Part shown: piece by piece, positions 1-14,800 of the stretch | Layout of the letters: each line of letters opens with the position of its first letter | Numbering within the stretch: the stretch's first letter is position 1 | NCBI RefSeq assembly: GCF_018320785.1 | Contig: NC_054869.1 | Location: forward strand, 16,688,698 to 16,752,697 | DNA length: 64,000 nt | DNA from: Cheilinus undulatus | Lineage: Eukaryota; Chordata; Actinopteri; Labriformes; Labridae | Direction: 5' to 3' | The notes under the pieces: model-generated | What the model saw: the letters and a program-made list of their open reading frames with translations, nothing else | The model's database searches: none | Told to the model about the DNA's origin: nothing | Made by a program: the position numbers and the translations under genes

Positions 1-91
1 GAGTTTAGAGAAGCCATGAGATTAATTTAATACTTTTAATCATCCTTTAAAGCATGCAATGAGATATTTTAAATGTGCCAAATAACCAAAC

Positions 92-2817
92 CTTTAGCTG
101 GTGGTCCTTGGCACCCGTCTTGGCTGCTCGTTCACTGCCTGCCAGGTCCACCAGGCTCAGCTTCCCAGTGCTCACGCTCCCATTGGTCAGATTTCTGCTC
201 TCAACCATGATGCCAACAATGAGATGGGAGCGGGAACTCTCGACATTCATTTCTGGAGAGAAATTATATCCAAAAAAGCCTGAATGTCAATTACAATGCA
301 ATGGTGTCCTAAGGCTTTTTACATTCACATTGTCTTCATTCTGGATAATGGATTGATGCCACAAAAATTATGCACAATGTAAACCATAATATCACCTATC
401 ATTTTGTTTAACTTGTTAGAAAAACCATCTGTTATATTGGAAAGGTGTGTAACATTTTTATCAGTAATCCAAAAAACCCCCCCAAAAGTAGCGGTGCTGT
501 GTAAAATGTCTAAAAACATAATGCAATTATTTTCAAATCTAATAAACCAATATTTTGTTGAAAATAGAACATAAACAACATATCAGATGTTGAGGCTGAG
601 ACATTTTACCATTTCATGAAAAACATGAGCTCAGTTTGAATTTGATGGAAGCAACACATCTCTAAAAAGTAGAGACAGGGCCAAGTATACCATTGTGTAG
701 CATTCCCTCTTCTTTTAACAACAGCCTGGAAGTGAGGAGACCAGTTACTAGAGTCTTAGGTAAGAAGTGTTGTCCCATTCTTGTCTAATGTAGGATTCTA
801 TCTGCTTGACAGTCCTGGGTCATCTTTGCCAGATTTTTCATTTTATGTTGCCCCAAATGTTTTCTGTTGGTGAAATGTCTGGACTGAGGCCGGCCAGTTC
901 TGCACCTGGACTCTTCTACTGCAAAGCCATACTGTTGTGATGGATGCAGTATGTGGTTTAGCATTATGTCACTGAAATATGCAAGCCCTTCCCTTTGAGA
1001 GATGTTGACTGAATGGGCACATATGTTGCTTTAAGACCTTGGTATGCTTTTCAGCTGCCCACGGCATAGGCATTAAGGCAACCCCCTCTTCTCTTTAGTC
1101 CACCGGACATGGCATTTGGGTTTCCAAAAAACATATCCAATTTTAATTAATCTGACCACAGAACAGTTTTCCATTTTGTTTCAGTATGAGCCTTGGCCCA
1201 GAAAAGACAGCGGTGTGTCTGGATTGTGATCACATATGGCTTCTTCTTTGCATCATACAGCTTTTGTGGACAGCACAGCAAACTGTATTGACAAAAATGA
1301 TTTCTTGGGGTGTTCTGAGCCCATGCAGTGATTTAGAAAGTGATATTCAAAGTCTTCACAATTTTACACTGAGGAACATTTGGTCATGTTACTAACCTGT
1401 TTCCTATTGACCTGATTAACTGCAAAATGCTCCTCCCAGCTGTTTTTTATTAGTACCACTTACTTTTCCAGCCTTTTGTTGCTGTGCCTCTACTTTTTTG
1501 AGATGTGTTGCTGCCATCAAATTCAAAATGAGCTTTTATTTTTTCATGAAATGGGGAAATTTCTCGGTTTCAACATCTGATATGTTGTTTATGTTCTACT
1601 GTAAATAAAATATGGATATATGATATTTGAAAATCATTGCATTCTGCTTTCATTTACGTTTTATACAGCACCCCAACTTTTTTTTAACTGGGTTGTACTA
1701 GTATTTTATTTTGAATAGTTCCTGTTCTCCATGACTAAAACTTCACCCTGACTTGTATGTATAAAACAATGTTGCTCCTCTTTCTACACTGCACTGATTC
1801 ACATATTGGCAGCGCTCAGTAATGATGTATTTACTGCTGCCATCTCACAATGACTGTGAGTAACACGATTAATCCAAACCATTTAGCAGGGCCCAGTATG
1901 AACTGGGCGCCATGGCACGGTACAGAGGACTCACTGGTGGCGGAGATGTGTCGGTTGGCGCAGGCCTGCTGGAACAGAGCGTAGAGCTCCTGAGCGCTGG
2001 AAGCCTCCTTTGTCTCTGCTCCTTGTGCGAACACAACCCCCTTTCTGTTCCTCTTGATCTCTACCCGCCTGGCCTGGCCGTGGGACTGGGGCTGAGCGTG
2101 GGCCTCTCCAGCCGGGCTCACGAAGAGGTCCTGCAGCCTGTCGTTGTACAGCTCCAGCATGTAGGCTGAAACCTGAACAACAAGGATGAAAGCATGAAAA
2201 GGCGTTTCATAATTTGAATCTTGAAGAAGTGGCACTCAAATCTACTATCTGTTACCTTGAAGTCAAATTTTGACCTGTTCTCTTGAATGAAATCAAATAT
2301 TGCGTTAAAAGATCTCGGCATGATCCCAGGGTTCTTCTGCTCTTTGTCTCCCACCATGGTGAAGGTCTTCCCTGAGCCTGTCTGACCATATGCAAAGATG
2401 CAGACGTTGAATCCATCAAGAGCTGACTGGATGAGCCTGTTGATAAAATATTTCCAAAACTCTGAGCTCCACATTTCACTGATAAGCCTGGGATTACAGG
2501 CACCATTGATGTGTTGAACAATAATAACTGATTGATCAAAGACACTCATTTTGAGCCTGTTTTTTTGTGTTTTGGTACATCAGTGAGCATTATCAGACTG
2601 TGTAGGATGCCTCCTCTCCTTTACCTGTGGGTGTCCTGAAACAGTTCTTCCTGAGAGGCTTCGGCACTGAACACTTTGTCAAACTGAAACTCCCTCTGGC
2701 CACGAGGAGTTTCAACAGTGACAGAGAAATCATCGATTTTCTCCACAACAATAGCTTCTTCCTGTGCCAGCTCAGTTCGGTTTACAGGTCGAATCCGACA
2801 GAACACTCTGATTTTAC
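92..2817 (-). CDS. Kinesin motor-domain exons
   Basis: Four exons encode most of the ATPase/microtubule-binding head. 2817-2625 holds the first strand ([12 protein letters not shown]). 2436-2256 holds the P-loop [11 protein letters not shown]. 2172-1935 holds the [14 protein letters not shown] helix, with an insert rich in Q, H and A (loop region). 252-92 holds switch I and II and ends DHQLK, just before the expected 'EANSINKSLSALGDVI' helix. Splice sites: donors at 2624, 2255, 1934 and 91; acceptors end at 2818, 2437, 2173 and 253. The codon split between 1935 and 252 (A|AA) restores Lys-Met-Asn before SSRSH, as in other kinesins. Catalytic motifs are intact, so the head looks functional. 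Confidence 0.93.
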
Positions 2818-5800
2818 CTAAGAGATTAGATATGAATGTACGTCAAAATAACAGGACTTTATAGTGTTCCCTTTTAAAAATGACCATTCAGAGCTGGCTA
2901 GCTCTTACCTTTCATGTCTTCCACCATGTTGTAGTACTTCTTCCTCAGTGTCCTTTCTAAAGTGTAGTTGTCAATGATTTTCTTTTTCTCCTCTTTAACC
3001 TGCTTTAACTTTAAAAAAAAGAGCATGACTACACAAAGACTAGAAAAGCACTTGGAGGGCGCAGTCCTCCACCATTAGCCCTATCTCCCAATAGTGAAGA
3101 ATCCTTTATTAAATTCCTGGATCTGTCCCCATGTGCCCCCCCACCAAGGCATTCGCCAATTACTCCCTCCCCGTTGGGGTGAAAACACGGTGAGGCAAAG
3201 TTTTAGCTTCGCTACAGGTGGACTGTCATGGTGGTAGCATTGCCTGCTGATGCCAACAGATGCACTGACAGTCTCACCCATGGTCTTACTGGACAACTGG
3301 AAGTCATGGCAGAGGGTGAATATTCCTCTATTCCTCCCAGCATTGTTAGTATTCTCGCTACAATTGGCTGTCTTTCTCTCTGTTACGCTCCAACTTGTCT
3401 CCTCGACCGGGCACGTGTCTTTCAAACTCTATAAAGTATAATACATATAACACACCCAAAATGCTTCTGGGATTGAAGTTACTCATGTCCGCCATCTCCT
3501 GGTGTAAAGTGGTAACAGCACAGACCTCCGCCATTAGCCCTATCTCCCAATGGTACAGAATCAAAAAAAAAATTTCTGAATCCAGACGGTGATCTGGATC
3601 ACTCCCAAAATCTTATAAGTTCTTCCTTATGCCATTTCTGACATTTCCTGAAAATTTCATCAAAATCTGTCCACAACTTTTTGAGTCATGTTGCTAACAA
3701 ACTAACAAACAAACAAACCCTCCCGATGATATAACCTCCTTGGCGGAAGTAATTAACTTTTCCCTTCATTAATGTGAGTAGAGACTATAATGTAACCAGC
3801 TGTCAAAATGGAGCTATAGAGTAATTTACAGTTAAAAAAGGCAAAGCAGTCAAACAATCATAAATGAAATTATTTTTAAAACAACCCAAATGTTAATCAA
3901 AACTTGACCACATCACTAAAAAGGAACACAGTAAAAAGTAGTGGGGTTCTGGTTTTGGATTGGCGCCCAGTGACTGAATTGCTTGTCACACAGGTTGCAG
4001 GTGCTAATCCCAATCCTGATGATGTTTTGTGCACATTCATCCCAATTTTTCCTCTCTATTTTGTACATTCAATGAAGGGCCAAAAAGCCCCCAAAATATT
4101 TATATGAAAATGAATGAAAATAAGCTCTGAGTCAGAAATGAAGAAAAATAACAAGCTTTGTTCATCCCTATGGCTAAATTCATATTTACACTGTTAATGA
4201 AAATACATCAAAAATACACACATACAAACGGGATCCTATGGATGTGCAATAATGGACATGAGTCAGGGTAAGGGTGCACATCAACTAGAGCCTAATTGTC
4301 AGGCATTTAGTGCCTTGCACCAGGACACCTTACCAAAGACGTGAACTATCAATTCTCTAGCAACTATAGTAGTTTCCATAACTTGGTACAAGGATTTGAA
4401 AGTGTGACCCTCTAGTCTTAAAAGACTGATGACCTCATGTGGGTATAGACTTAATGTACAAATTGACAGCATGCCTCACCCTATTCCTGTTGAACAAGGA
4501 AAAGCCAAAATATCCCTATGATGGATGCTGATAATGCAAATTTAAACCAGAGTCTGTGCTTTAGAGGTTGGCTGAAAGAGTTGTGATATTGACAGTGGAC
4601 TGCATCTGGTTAACCTTGGAAAGCAGATGGATTAGCCAGATTCCACATCTGACATCATATAGATCCATCTTGCAAAGCTCCAGTCTAAAACATTTGTGTC
4701 CAGTCTGAAACTGGATCTCACCAGTCAGTGTCATTTTAGGAGAATGAGTTGGTACTGTAGCTACGTATGAGTGTAGTTGTACTGAAAGTCAATAATAATG
4801 GCTGTTACAGGTGTAACGCTTAGCTCAGCTGTAGCTGTAGTATAGCATCAGTTTTATCAGAACTGGACTTGAGCTGAAGAATTTGGGAAAAATCTAACTG
4901 TAATCTGTTGCAATTGTGATTTAATATGTGATTATTTTTTAAGTTCCTCATCTTTTGCTTTTTGCAGCAAACACAAGCAATAAATCATTCTATATTATAA
5001 CCAGCACAATATAAGATAGATCAAACTGAAGCTGAACAATTCTGAAAAAAATATCTGAGATAACTTTGACTCATATTGCAAATTCAATATGAATTGTTGT
5101 ATTGAAGGGGGTGATCATTTTTTTATGTAATCTCATTTTGATTGAGAGAAACAAAACTGAGGAAAAATATATATGTTGCACCCTCTGCTATTAGAACATT
5201 ACAGAAGGCCATATTGCAATTTAATCTGCATTTTTATTACTTGCCCAGCCCTAAACTGAAACACATTACTTTAGAAAAATGTAAAACAAATCAAAGTACC
5301 AAGACAGATTATACTAACAAATAAGGAAGTCAAAAACAAGAGTTTCAGTCTTTTCACAAATAGTTATCATACCTGTATTCTCCCATCTTTAATCCTCAAT
5401 CTGGCACCACAAAAGTCACATTCATCAACAGTCATGACCTTATATACCGTGTTATGTCTTCAAATGCTTAGTTACAAAGAAACGTCTCATAAAAAATATG
5501 ACTTGGAACACTACATGGCTGGATAAGAACTAGCAATTATAGTGAATCATTTGATAAAAATTTGTGACATGCATTTTTTTATTGGAGTTAACATGGAGGG
5601 AGGTGAGGATGACCTGTCCCGCAGCTAGACAGCAGGGGGAGCTCTAAGTCTTGGCTTCATATGAGTCGAGGTATTCTACTGTCCATTCTTTTAACAGTCT
5701 GTGTTTGCTGGCTTCTTCACAAACATACTGTAGGTCTCCCAGACCAGACTGTTAAAGTAGCAATTACTGGGGCCAGGGGCAGCTTAAGGCCCCCAATCCA

Positions 5801-8800
5801 ACTGCAATAAAACAGTTAGAGATTGTATATTTTAGTGCAGCTTATACAGGTGCATCTCAAAAAAAAATTAGAATATCGTGAAAAAGTTCAATATTTTTTG
5901 TCACTCATTTCAGAAAATGAAACCCATATATTTTATAGACTCATTACACATAGAGTGAAATATTTCAAGCCTTTATTTCTTGAAATGTAGATGATTAGGG
6001 TTACAGATAATGAAAACCCAAAATTCAGTGTGTCAGAAAATTAGAACATTGTGAAAAAGTTCAATATTGGAAAGTCATGGTGTCACACCTTAATCAGCTT
6101 ATTAACTCAAAACCCCTGCAAAGGTTTCCTGAGCCTTTAAATGGTCTCTCAGTCTGGGTCAGTAGGCTACACAATAATGGGGAAGACTGCAGACTTGACA
6201 GGTGTCCAGAAGACAGTCATTGACGCCCTCTACAAGACACTAAAGGTCATTGCTAAAGAAGCTGCTTGTTCACAGAGTGCTGTATCCAAGCATATTCATA
6301 GAAAGTTAAGTGGAAGGAAAAAGTGTGGTAGGAAAAGGTGCACCAGCATAAGGGATAACGACAGCCTTGAGAGGATTGTCAAGCACAATCCATTCAAGAA
6401 TTTAGGGGAGCTTCACAAGGAGTGGACTGAGGCTGGGCTGAGGCACAGACCAATAGACATGGGCTACAAATGTGGCATTCCTCATGTCAAGCCACTCCTG
6501 AACCAGAGACAACGTCAGAAGCATCCTACCTGGGCTGTGGAGAAAAAGAACTGGACTGTTGCTCAGTGGTCTAAAGTCCTCTTTTAAGATTAAAGTAAAT
6601 TTTGCATGTCATTTGGAAATCAAGGTCCCAGAGTCTGGAGGAAGAGAGGAGAGGCATAGGATCCATGTTGCTTGAAGTCCAGTGTGAAGTTTCCACAGTC
6701 AGTGATGATTTGGGCTGCCATGGCATCTGCTGGTGTTGGTCCACTGTGTTTTCTGAAGTCCACAGTCAACGCAGCCATCTACCAGGAACTTTTAGAGCAC
6801 TTCATGCTTCATTCTGCTGACAAGCTTTATGGAGATGCTGATTTGATTTTCCAGCAGGACTTGGCACCTGCCCACACTGCCAAAGGTACCAAAAGCTGGT
6901 TCAGAGACCATGGTGTTACTGTGCTTGATTGGCCAGCAAACTGGCCTGACCTGAACCCCAGAGAGAATCTATGAGTTATTGTCAAGAGGAAGATGAGAGA
7001 CACCAGACCCAACAATGCAGATGACCTGAAGGCCGCTATCAAAGCAACCTGGGCTTCCATTACACCTGAGCAGTGCCACAGGCTGATCGCCTCCATGCAC
7101 ACCGCACTGATGCAGTAATTCATGCAAAAGGAGGCCCAACCAAGTATTGAGTGCATAGAAATGAACATCCCTTTCAGAAGCCTGACATTTCTGTTTAAAA
7201 TATCCTTTTTTGATCTTATGTAATATTGTAACTTCTGAGACACTGAATTTTGGGTTTTTCTTATCTATAAGCCATAATCATCAACATTTCAAGAACTAAA
7301 GGCTTGAAATATTTCACTCTATGTGTAACAAGTCTATATAATATATGGGTTTCACTTTCAGAAAAGAGTGACAAAAAATATTGAACTTTTTCATGATATT
7401 CTAGTTTTTTGAGATGCACCTTTATAAGAAAGAGAAGAGCCAAAGTTTCTTGTGTGTTTCAGAGAGCAGTTGTGAGATTAACATCACAGATCACCTGACC
7501 TTCAACTTTGTAATAAAAGACCAACCTGCTCCTGCAGCAGAAGGAGCTGCTGACCAACGCTCTTCACTCCCTCTGTGGTCTGAATTGTCCCTTGTCCAAA
7601 GATGTTCTTGAGCTCTGAGACTTCATCACAGTCTGAGAAAAAAACAGCGATTATTATCCCTGATTTAAGTGGTGCACGTGCAGACAGACTCTGCTGTTGC
7701 AAAATTGATGCATCACGGCTATTTGAGAGATTCATTTACCATTCAACTCAGGGCTCTCTCCACTCTTGATGCAGTCTAAAGCCAGTAGGGAGACCTCATA
7801 TCCTCTCACTGCTTCTTGTAGTAAAGACAAACTTGAGTCCTGTTCATTGAAACTGAACAATAAAACAAAATCCTCTGAATAATTATTTCACAGAGGCGAA
7901 CAGAACTGGAGGCAATGGTTGAATTTGCACTATTTGAGAATCAGTTTATATCTGCAGAATGTTTTCATGATCTCTAACCCTTCTTGGTTAGTGGTCTTAT
8001 CCTCTCTGAGATTATTGGCCCCTGTAGCCACCTGTAGACTGTCCAGTTTGTCTCTGGCTTCCAGCAGAGCAACCCGGTTCTCCTCAATCATCTGATCCAG
8101 AAGAGCTCGGGCATCAGTCACTGTACTGCAGATTGCATGAGCCTATAACAAAACACAGAAGCCTTAAAGTACTGATGAAAAAGGGGCAATAAGACAGGGA
8201 GTATTACATGATTTTTTTTTTTTTTTTGGCTTTAAGGAAACAGGGAATATCATATTTAAAGGGACTTAAAAACAGAAAATGTTTAAACAGACTTATACTA
8301 AAAGATCAGCACCTTATGTATGACTGAGGGGAGCAGGACGCTGCAGGGAGGCAGTGGGACAGGGAGGACAGGGCTCCTTTCTGCCTCCAGCAGCTCAGTG
8401 AGCTCTCTCTCCCTCTGGTACAGGCTCTCTTTCAGCTCCTCCAGGCGGACTTTAGCCCCCTCCAGCGGCTGATCTGAGTCACTACAAGCCTGCAGATTAA
8501 ATTTTTCAACAATGAATCACAACATGATTGTTCCACTGCTACAAGTCCATGAAAATGGGTGGGTTTATGTCTGCTGATGGTTGATCCTTGTGAGATGTGT
8601 GGTGTCTTCCTGATACCTAATTCCCATATGTTAAATGCATAGACTATGAAACATTAATGTAGTATCAGAGTTACAACCATTGGTTTCTGAAAGGCATTAT
8701 GAAGCCCACCAACAGTGGTCGCCTTATTGAAAATGTTATGTCAGCCTTTCTCTCATAAAGACTAGTTTTGAGCAAAGAGATGGAGCTGAGGTGGCTCTTA

Positions 8801-11800
8801 TATATAATCAAAATAAATGAGTTCTAAATAAAATCTGCATTTAAAAAACCTGATTTGCTTTGATGAAATAATCAGTTTTAAATCATGTGCCTCAGATATG
8901 CGTGTCGGATTGCCATGAGTTATTCCAACCCACCACAGTTTGTTGTGCAGGCAATCCTTCATTCTCTGAACTTTCACCTTCCTCTGTGGCCTCCTGCTGC
9001 TCCTGTGATAAAACTATCAGCATCTCTTGGACCTTGCCTACTTCCTGTCTGGCCATCTGGAGTTCCTGAATTGCTGGTCAATGCCACAGGAAATAACAAT
9101 AGGTTTTATATGCAGAGGTAAGGAAGTTTGAGGCCTATAAAATCCTGGATGTGTGCAGACTCACTTGAGGCCTGATGGCTGTGCAGGACGTCCAGCCTGT
9201 TGGAGAACAGCTCCAGCATTTTACTCTAAAAGGAAGAAACAAACACTTATGTAATATCACTTTTAAAACAGTTAAGGTTGTGCTCCTACTTGGCCACCAG
9301 AGTGTGCTCCAGTTCAGAGGAAAATGTAAGCGTTTAGGCCTGCCAGCTTCTTATCCAACCTTTTCTCTGTGACACTGCACAGCGTCTTCTTTATTCCTCC
9401 TCCTCTCTGCTCGCTGCTCTTCCTGCAGTGTCTCAACCTGTGCTGTCAAGGCCTGCAGAGACCAAAGCCAAGCAATGAAAGACACAGAAATACACATGGT
9501 TGTTTCAGTGTTGAGCTATATAATCTGTAACATGTGGAGAGACGTGACGTCAACATGAGTTAGAACAACTTGTACAGAGAAAACTAGACTGGAAAGCAGA
9601 TGGGTTTAGAAAAAAAAGGGGACAAATCAGTGAAAGATGAATAAATATCACTGACCGCGACTCTTCTCTCCCAGTCTGCATTCTTCTTTTCTACCTTCTC
9701 CTGATAGACATCCAGGATTCTCCTTAGAGTGTTTAACTTGTTCTGGTAATGTGATCTGATCCTCTGCACAGTCCATTCCTGATCAGACAATAGTTAAGTC
9801 ATAGAGACTCATAGAATGACTCTTGTCATGCTCGAGCTCTCTCCTTCACACTAATACAGTCACCTGGTTCTCTCTTGCTGTGACCTGAAAGTTCTCCTCC
9901 AGCTCCTGCATCATTTCCACGTGTCTCCTCTTCATTGCCTCCATGTCCTCTGCGATCTGTAAACACAAATATATACAATAGAAAATCAATACTAATCAGC
10001 ATCCTGGTGGTGTTTACTGATTGAATGCCCTCTGGGGTCACAGCAGCAGCACTAGTGCACCATGTGAGGGTGACGAAGAACACAGCTAAGCGTGGATACT
10101 GACTTCATTGTTTGTCTGTTTTCTATTAATGACCACCCAAACACAGCTCCAGGTCGTATGTCGAAAAAAGTCACAGTTTCACAACAATTGTTTCTTTTCA
10201 GTGATTCTGAAATGTACTACTGCAGGGAACAGTATTTGGTGATACCTGAGTGATACAGAGTTCAGCGGACTCATACGGGATGTAGATCTTGACATCTTGG
10301 GACCTCTCTGATTCTGCAGCCTGAGCTGCATCACTGCTGTCTGACAGCTGAGATTCTGAAGAGCCTGCGAAATAAACAAACAGAAGTTTATAACAGTTTA
10401 TTTCAGGGCAAACAGAGAGGTCAAAGAGGTCAGTCAGGAGAAGCTAGCTTCAGTTTTCTCACCACAATCACCCAAGGCTAGGAAGATAACGATAATCACA
10501 ATACAAGTCGATATCACAACAAACAGGGACAAATACAAATGTCAAAAATATGCCTAATGTCATACTCTTTTTTAATTGCAGCAAACATTAGGGCGAGCTA
10601 TAATGACGGAACTTTTTAAATGTAAATTAAACCATTTTTGTGACATACTGTATCCTGAGTTGAGGGTATCTTTACACCCCTACTCAAATTTTAAAGCAGA
10701 ATTACAATATTTGTTATCCTAATATCCTCCACCAGCTCCCCACCCTCTTAAATACTTTCACACACAAAAAGTGTCCCTCCTATATTTCTCCATCTTTTTA
10801 CAGCACCTCTGTTGGCCTCCTGTCCCGGATGTTTCTTGCGATCAGACCCAATCCAACGTCTGAATGCAGCCCACCTCCTCATCCACAGAGTCTTGTGATG
10901 GATGACAGCTTGAGCTTGAGTTAAAAAGGAATGTTGTAAGTGTTGGAAACAGCTCAGGGAGAAGAATTATAGGCAGGGAGAGAGGAGTAACAGTAACAAC
11001 AAGCCTTGACACATTCTTCTCCACCTAATTATTTGCAATATTGTTGTGCCATTAAAATTGGAATCACACCTTAATATTCAGTGGTCGCAAATCATCTCAT
11101 TATAAGAAACATATTTATATGAATAGGGTTAACAGAATAATCTTTAAAGATAGCAAGGACCTCATCGTCAACAGGATGCAGTCTAACAGTTATTAGGTGA
11201 ATCTAGATTATGTGAATTTCTTACTGGGATTTTTTTTTAGGTTTTATTAGGGAGTGCCTAATAATAATATTAGCTCCTGGGTAGGATGAACCGTCCAAAG
11301 GTGCGAGAGATCATATGAAACAATTAAACAGAGGAAAAAGGGGAGTGAGTATTGCAGAAAACAGGAACAAAAGGGTCAGACAGGGTTAGGTTTGAATTTT
11401 TGAGGTCACTGGAAAAGCTCAAAATGGAGGTGGTAGTCACACCTCTGAGACTTTGCTATAGAGCATCACTTAATTTAAACCAAAATATCCCAACATTTTA
11501 AATAATTTTCATTTTACCGAGGAGCATCACAAATTAAATAATAGCTAAAAACACAAAATGTATTACATCCATCACTGGTGAGGTGTGTGAGAAAGACTTT
11601 TTGTGAATATGTATGCCTATAAAAAGTATTCACCCAATTGGATGTTTTAATCTTTTTGATTTTATCAATCAATTTTTGTTGACAAAAAAAATAAAAAATA
11701 CAAATACCATCTTTAATGTCAAAGTGAAAACAGATTTCTACAAGGTAATGTCAATAAAACAAAAATATGTAAGGTAAAATAAGGTACTGCATAAATATTC

Positions 11801-14800
11801 ACTCTCATTAAGGCAGTATTGAGTTGGCTCAATATCAATATCATTGGCTGCAATCACAGCACTAAGTCTGTGTGGATAGGTCTCAGTCAGGCTTGCTACT
11901 GGATACTGCAATTTTACTCTACTTTTCTTTGCAAAACTGCTTAAAAATCTGCAAGGTTGCACATGGATCAGGTGTGAACAGCCCTTTTCAAGTCCAGCCA
12001 CAAATGCTCTGCTGGACTGAGGTCTGGGTTTTGGCTTGGCCACTCCACAACATTCAGTGAAGTTTTCGCTATATGTTTCAGGTCATTGTCTTGAAGGAAA
12101 ATAAATCTTCTCTCAAGCCATAGTTCTCCTGCAGACCGAATCCTCCAGGATTTTCCTGCATTTTGCCACATTCATCTTACCCTCAACCTTTACAAGCCTT
12201 CTAGGGCCAGCTGTTGAGAAGCATACCTACAGCATGATGCTGCTACCATCATGCTCCACAATGGGAATGGTGTGTTTGTGGTGATGTGCAGTGTCTGGTG
12301 TCAGCCAAGCATTGTCTTGTCCGATGGCCAAAAAGCACCTTTTTGGTCTAACCCGACCAAGGAACTTTCTTCCACTTGACCATGGAGTCTCCTGCATGCC
12401 TTTTGGTGAATAGTTAAGATTTAACATGAGTTTTCTTAAACAGTGGCTTTCTCTTCACCACTGTCCCATAAAGCTTAGACAGGTCATAGGTGTCTTGGTG
12501 GCCATGTGCCATAGTCCTTCCATTTCTTGATGATGGATTTAACTCAACTCCAGGGGATGTTCAGTGCCCTGAAAACATTTTTGCATCATCCCCTGACTTA
12601 TACTTTTTAATAACCTTTCCTCTAAGCTGTTTGGAGTGTTCTTTTGTATTAATGTTGTAATGGTAGCCAGAAATATTGATTAAACAGTGAGTGGACCTCC
12701 CAGAAACAGTTGTCTTTATACTAAAATCATAAAATCAACGAAAGGGTAAAACATCCAAGGGGGTGAATACTTAATATAGGCACTTTATCTTTGCTAGAAT
12801 GCAGATAAATCCATCTGATTGGACAATCTAAACAACTAATCATACACAACCTGGATTACATTAAAAATAAAGTAACTGTGCTTATATCCAGTCTTAAAAG
12901 AAATAAAACACATGAATCTGCGTGCATCATTAAAATAATATTTATTAGGTTTATTACATGGTTTACAGCCTTGTTATGCATGCTTAAAATACAGTTTATT
13001 GTCTATTTACATTTCTAATATTATTTTGTATTAAGTCCCTGTTTAATTCATTTTTAAGAGAAACCATCAAAGAGGCTTCAGGCTTAACTGCAATACTGAC
13101 ACATTCCATTTAATACTCTTCCTCTGACTATTTTATCACCTTCTGTTTCTACCATTCCCATCCCTCTCTCTCCTTTGTTTCCTCACACAAGAATGTAGGC
13201 GTGTCGTCACGCTGCTACTTTCCTCTCAGAAACACCTTTTAAGTGGGAAAAAAGCGATTATATCAGGTGTTACAGGGAAAAACACAACCCCATTATCTGC
13301 TGGTCTCACTTTGAAATCTGGCATAATTTGACCTCAAAGACTGTATTTTTGTACTGCAAGAATTACTAAAATAATAATAAAAAAAAAAAAACGACAGTCT
13401 CCACCTTTATATGTGTGCCTGTCAGTGGTGGGGGGGTCATTTTTTGCTCTGACCTGCTGATCTGTTCTCGTATTGGTCAAACTGTGTGCTGTGAATTATG
13501 GGGCATGGCCTCTTGTCCTCTAGCTCTGGGACGCTGCCTGGTAAGTCCTCTGGCACCATCGCTGCCACTGGAGCTCGTCCAGGTCGCAAAGACACCACCG
13601 AGTCCTCAGGACAGTTCAACCTTTCAGTTGGCTCCCAGGCGCCTGAGAAAAATCATAAATATGTTTCTTAACAGGAAAATGTAATTGCAATTGCATGTCA
13701 TAAAGATTTTGACTACTGGATTCTGAACAATACGAAAGCTGCAGGGAGTGGATGAAGATAAAACACAATAAAGATGGATGAATTGAAGATGAAAAGTTAA
13801 GGAGGTATGCTTTAAAGAATCTGCAGCTGCAGCAGAAAATTCAGCTTACAGATATTAAAACATCTGGATAGAAGATGGCAGAGATTACTGTGACATAATG
13901 CAGGCATGAGGCCAGACTTAATATAACCAGAAAACCTCTGCATGCATGGGTTAAATGCACATATGTGCAGCTATAAACCCACAGAAAACAACAACTAAAG
14001 TGGATGTTTCTGCTAACATCAGTAAAGACAACCATGCATGTGGTGGTCTGTTAACATGTGTGCCTATAGGTCTTCTTCTATTGGACCTGGATGGCCTTTG
14101 TACCCAGATCTCCAACCAGACTGGCAGGAACAATGTGTTACGTTCGTTATGATGCTCTAAATGCTCTGCTGCTTCACAACGGAGGAAGCCAAGCAGCTGA
14201 AATATTTAAAACTCGTTGAGCTTCACACGTCTTTCAGCAGCACATGGAAACCTCAGAGCAGTTCTCATTACAATATTTAATCTGACTTCTAATTCGGACA
14301 TGGGCACACGGTACATTTACATGCATAGTACAGTTTAGTTATGGTTGAAGCTTGATTGGCATGTCTAACTGTGCTTGTCCTAGTCATGCAGAGCAGGAGA
14401 ATTCATTTATCCATGGGAGCATGCCCAACTCTGCGATGGTAGATGGCAATACGCCCCTTTTCACCTAGTTACTGTGGACCTTTTTCCTGTTGACTCCTTT
14501 AATAAGTTAGCAAACATTTCTATGTCCAACAGTGAGAACATGGAATGAGATGAACACCTCCCCTCTAGTTTCCGGGGAAATCTGAAGGCAGACGACAGCA
14601 CAACTCCTGTCACGCTTTGCATCTACACTGTTTGACTTTCAGATCAAATCTCAGTGTGGAGACTGTGGAGCATGTGCAGAATTTTATGGCTAGTCTGGTT
14701 CGACTGAAGCCTATACATGCAAGAGAAAATCAATCAGCTTTATTATCTAGGTGTATTAGTCAGACCTCATGGAATTTGATTTTGCATGATTTCAGTCTAG

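Noticed and set aside
10179-10379. Open frame beginning [13 protein letters not shown] over a kinesin exon
   Set aside because: It overlaps the true exon 10364-10246 but in a frame that does not join its neighbours. The frame giving [14 protein letters not shown] joins in phase on both sides.
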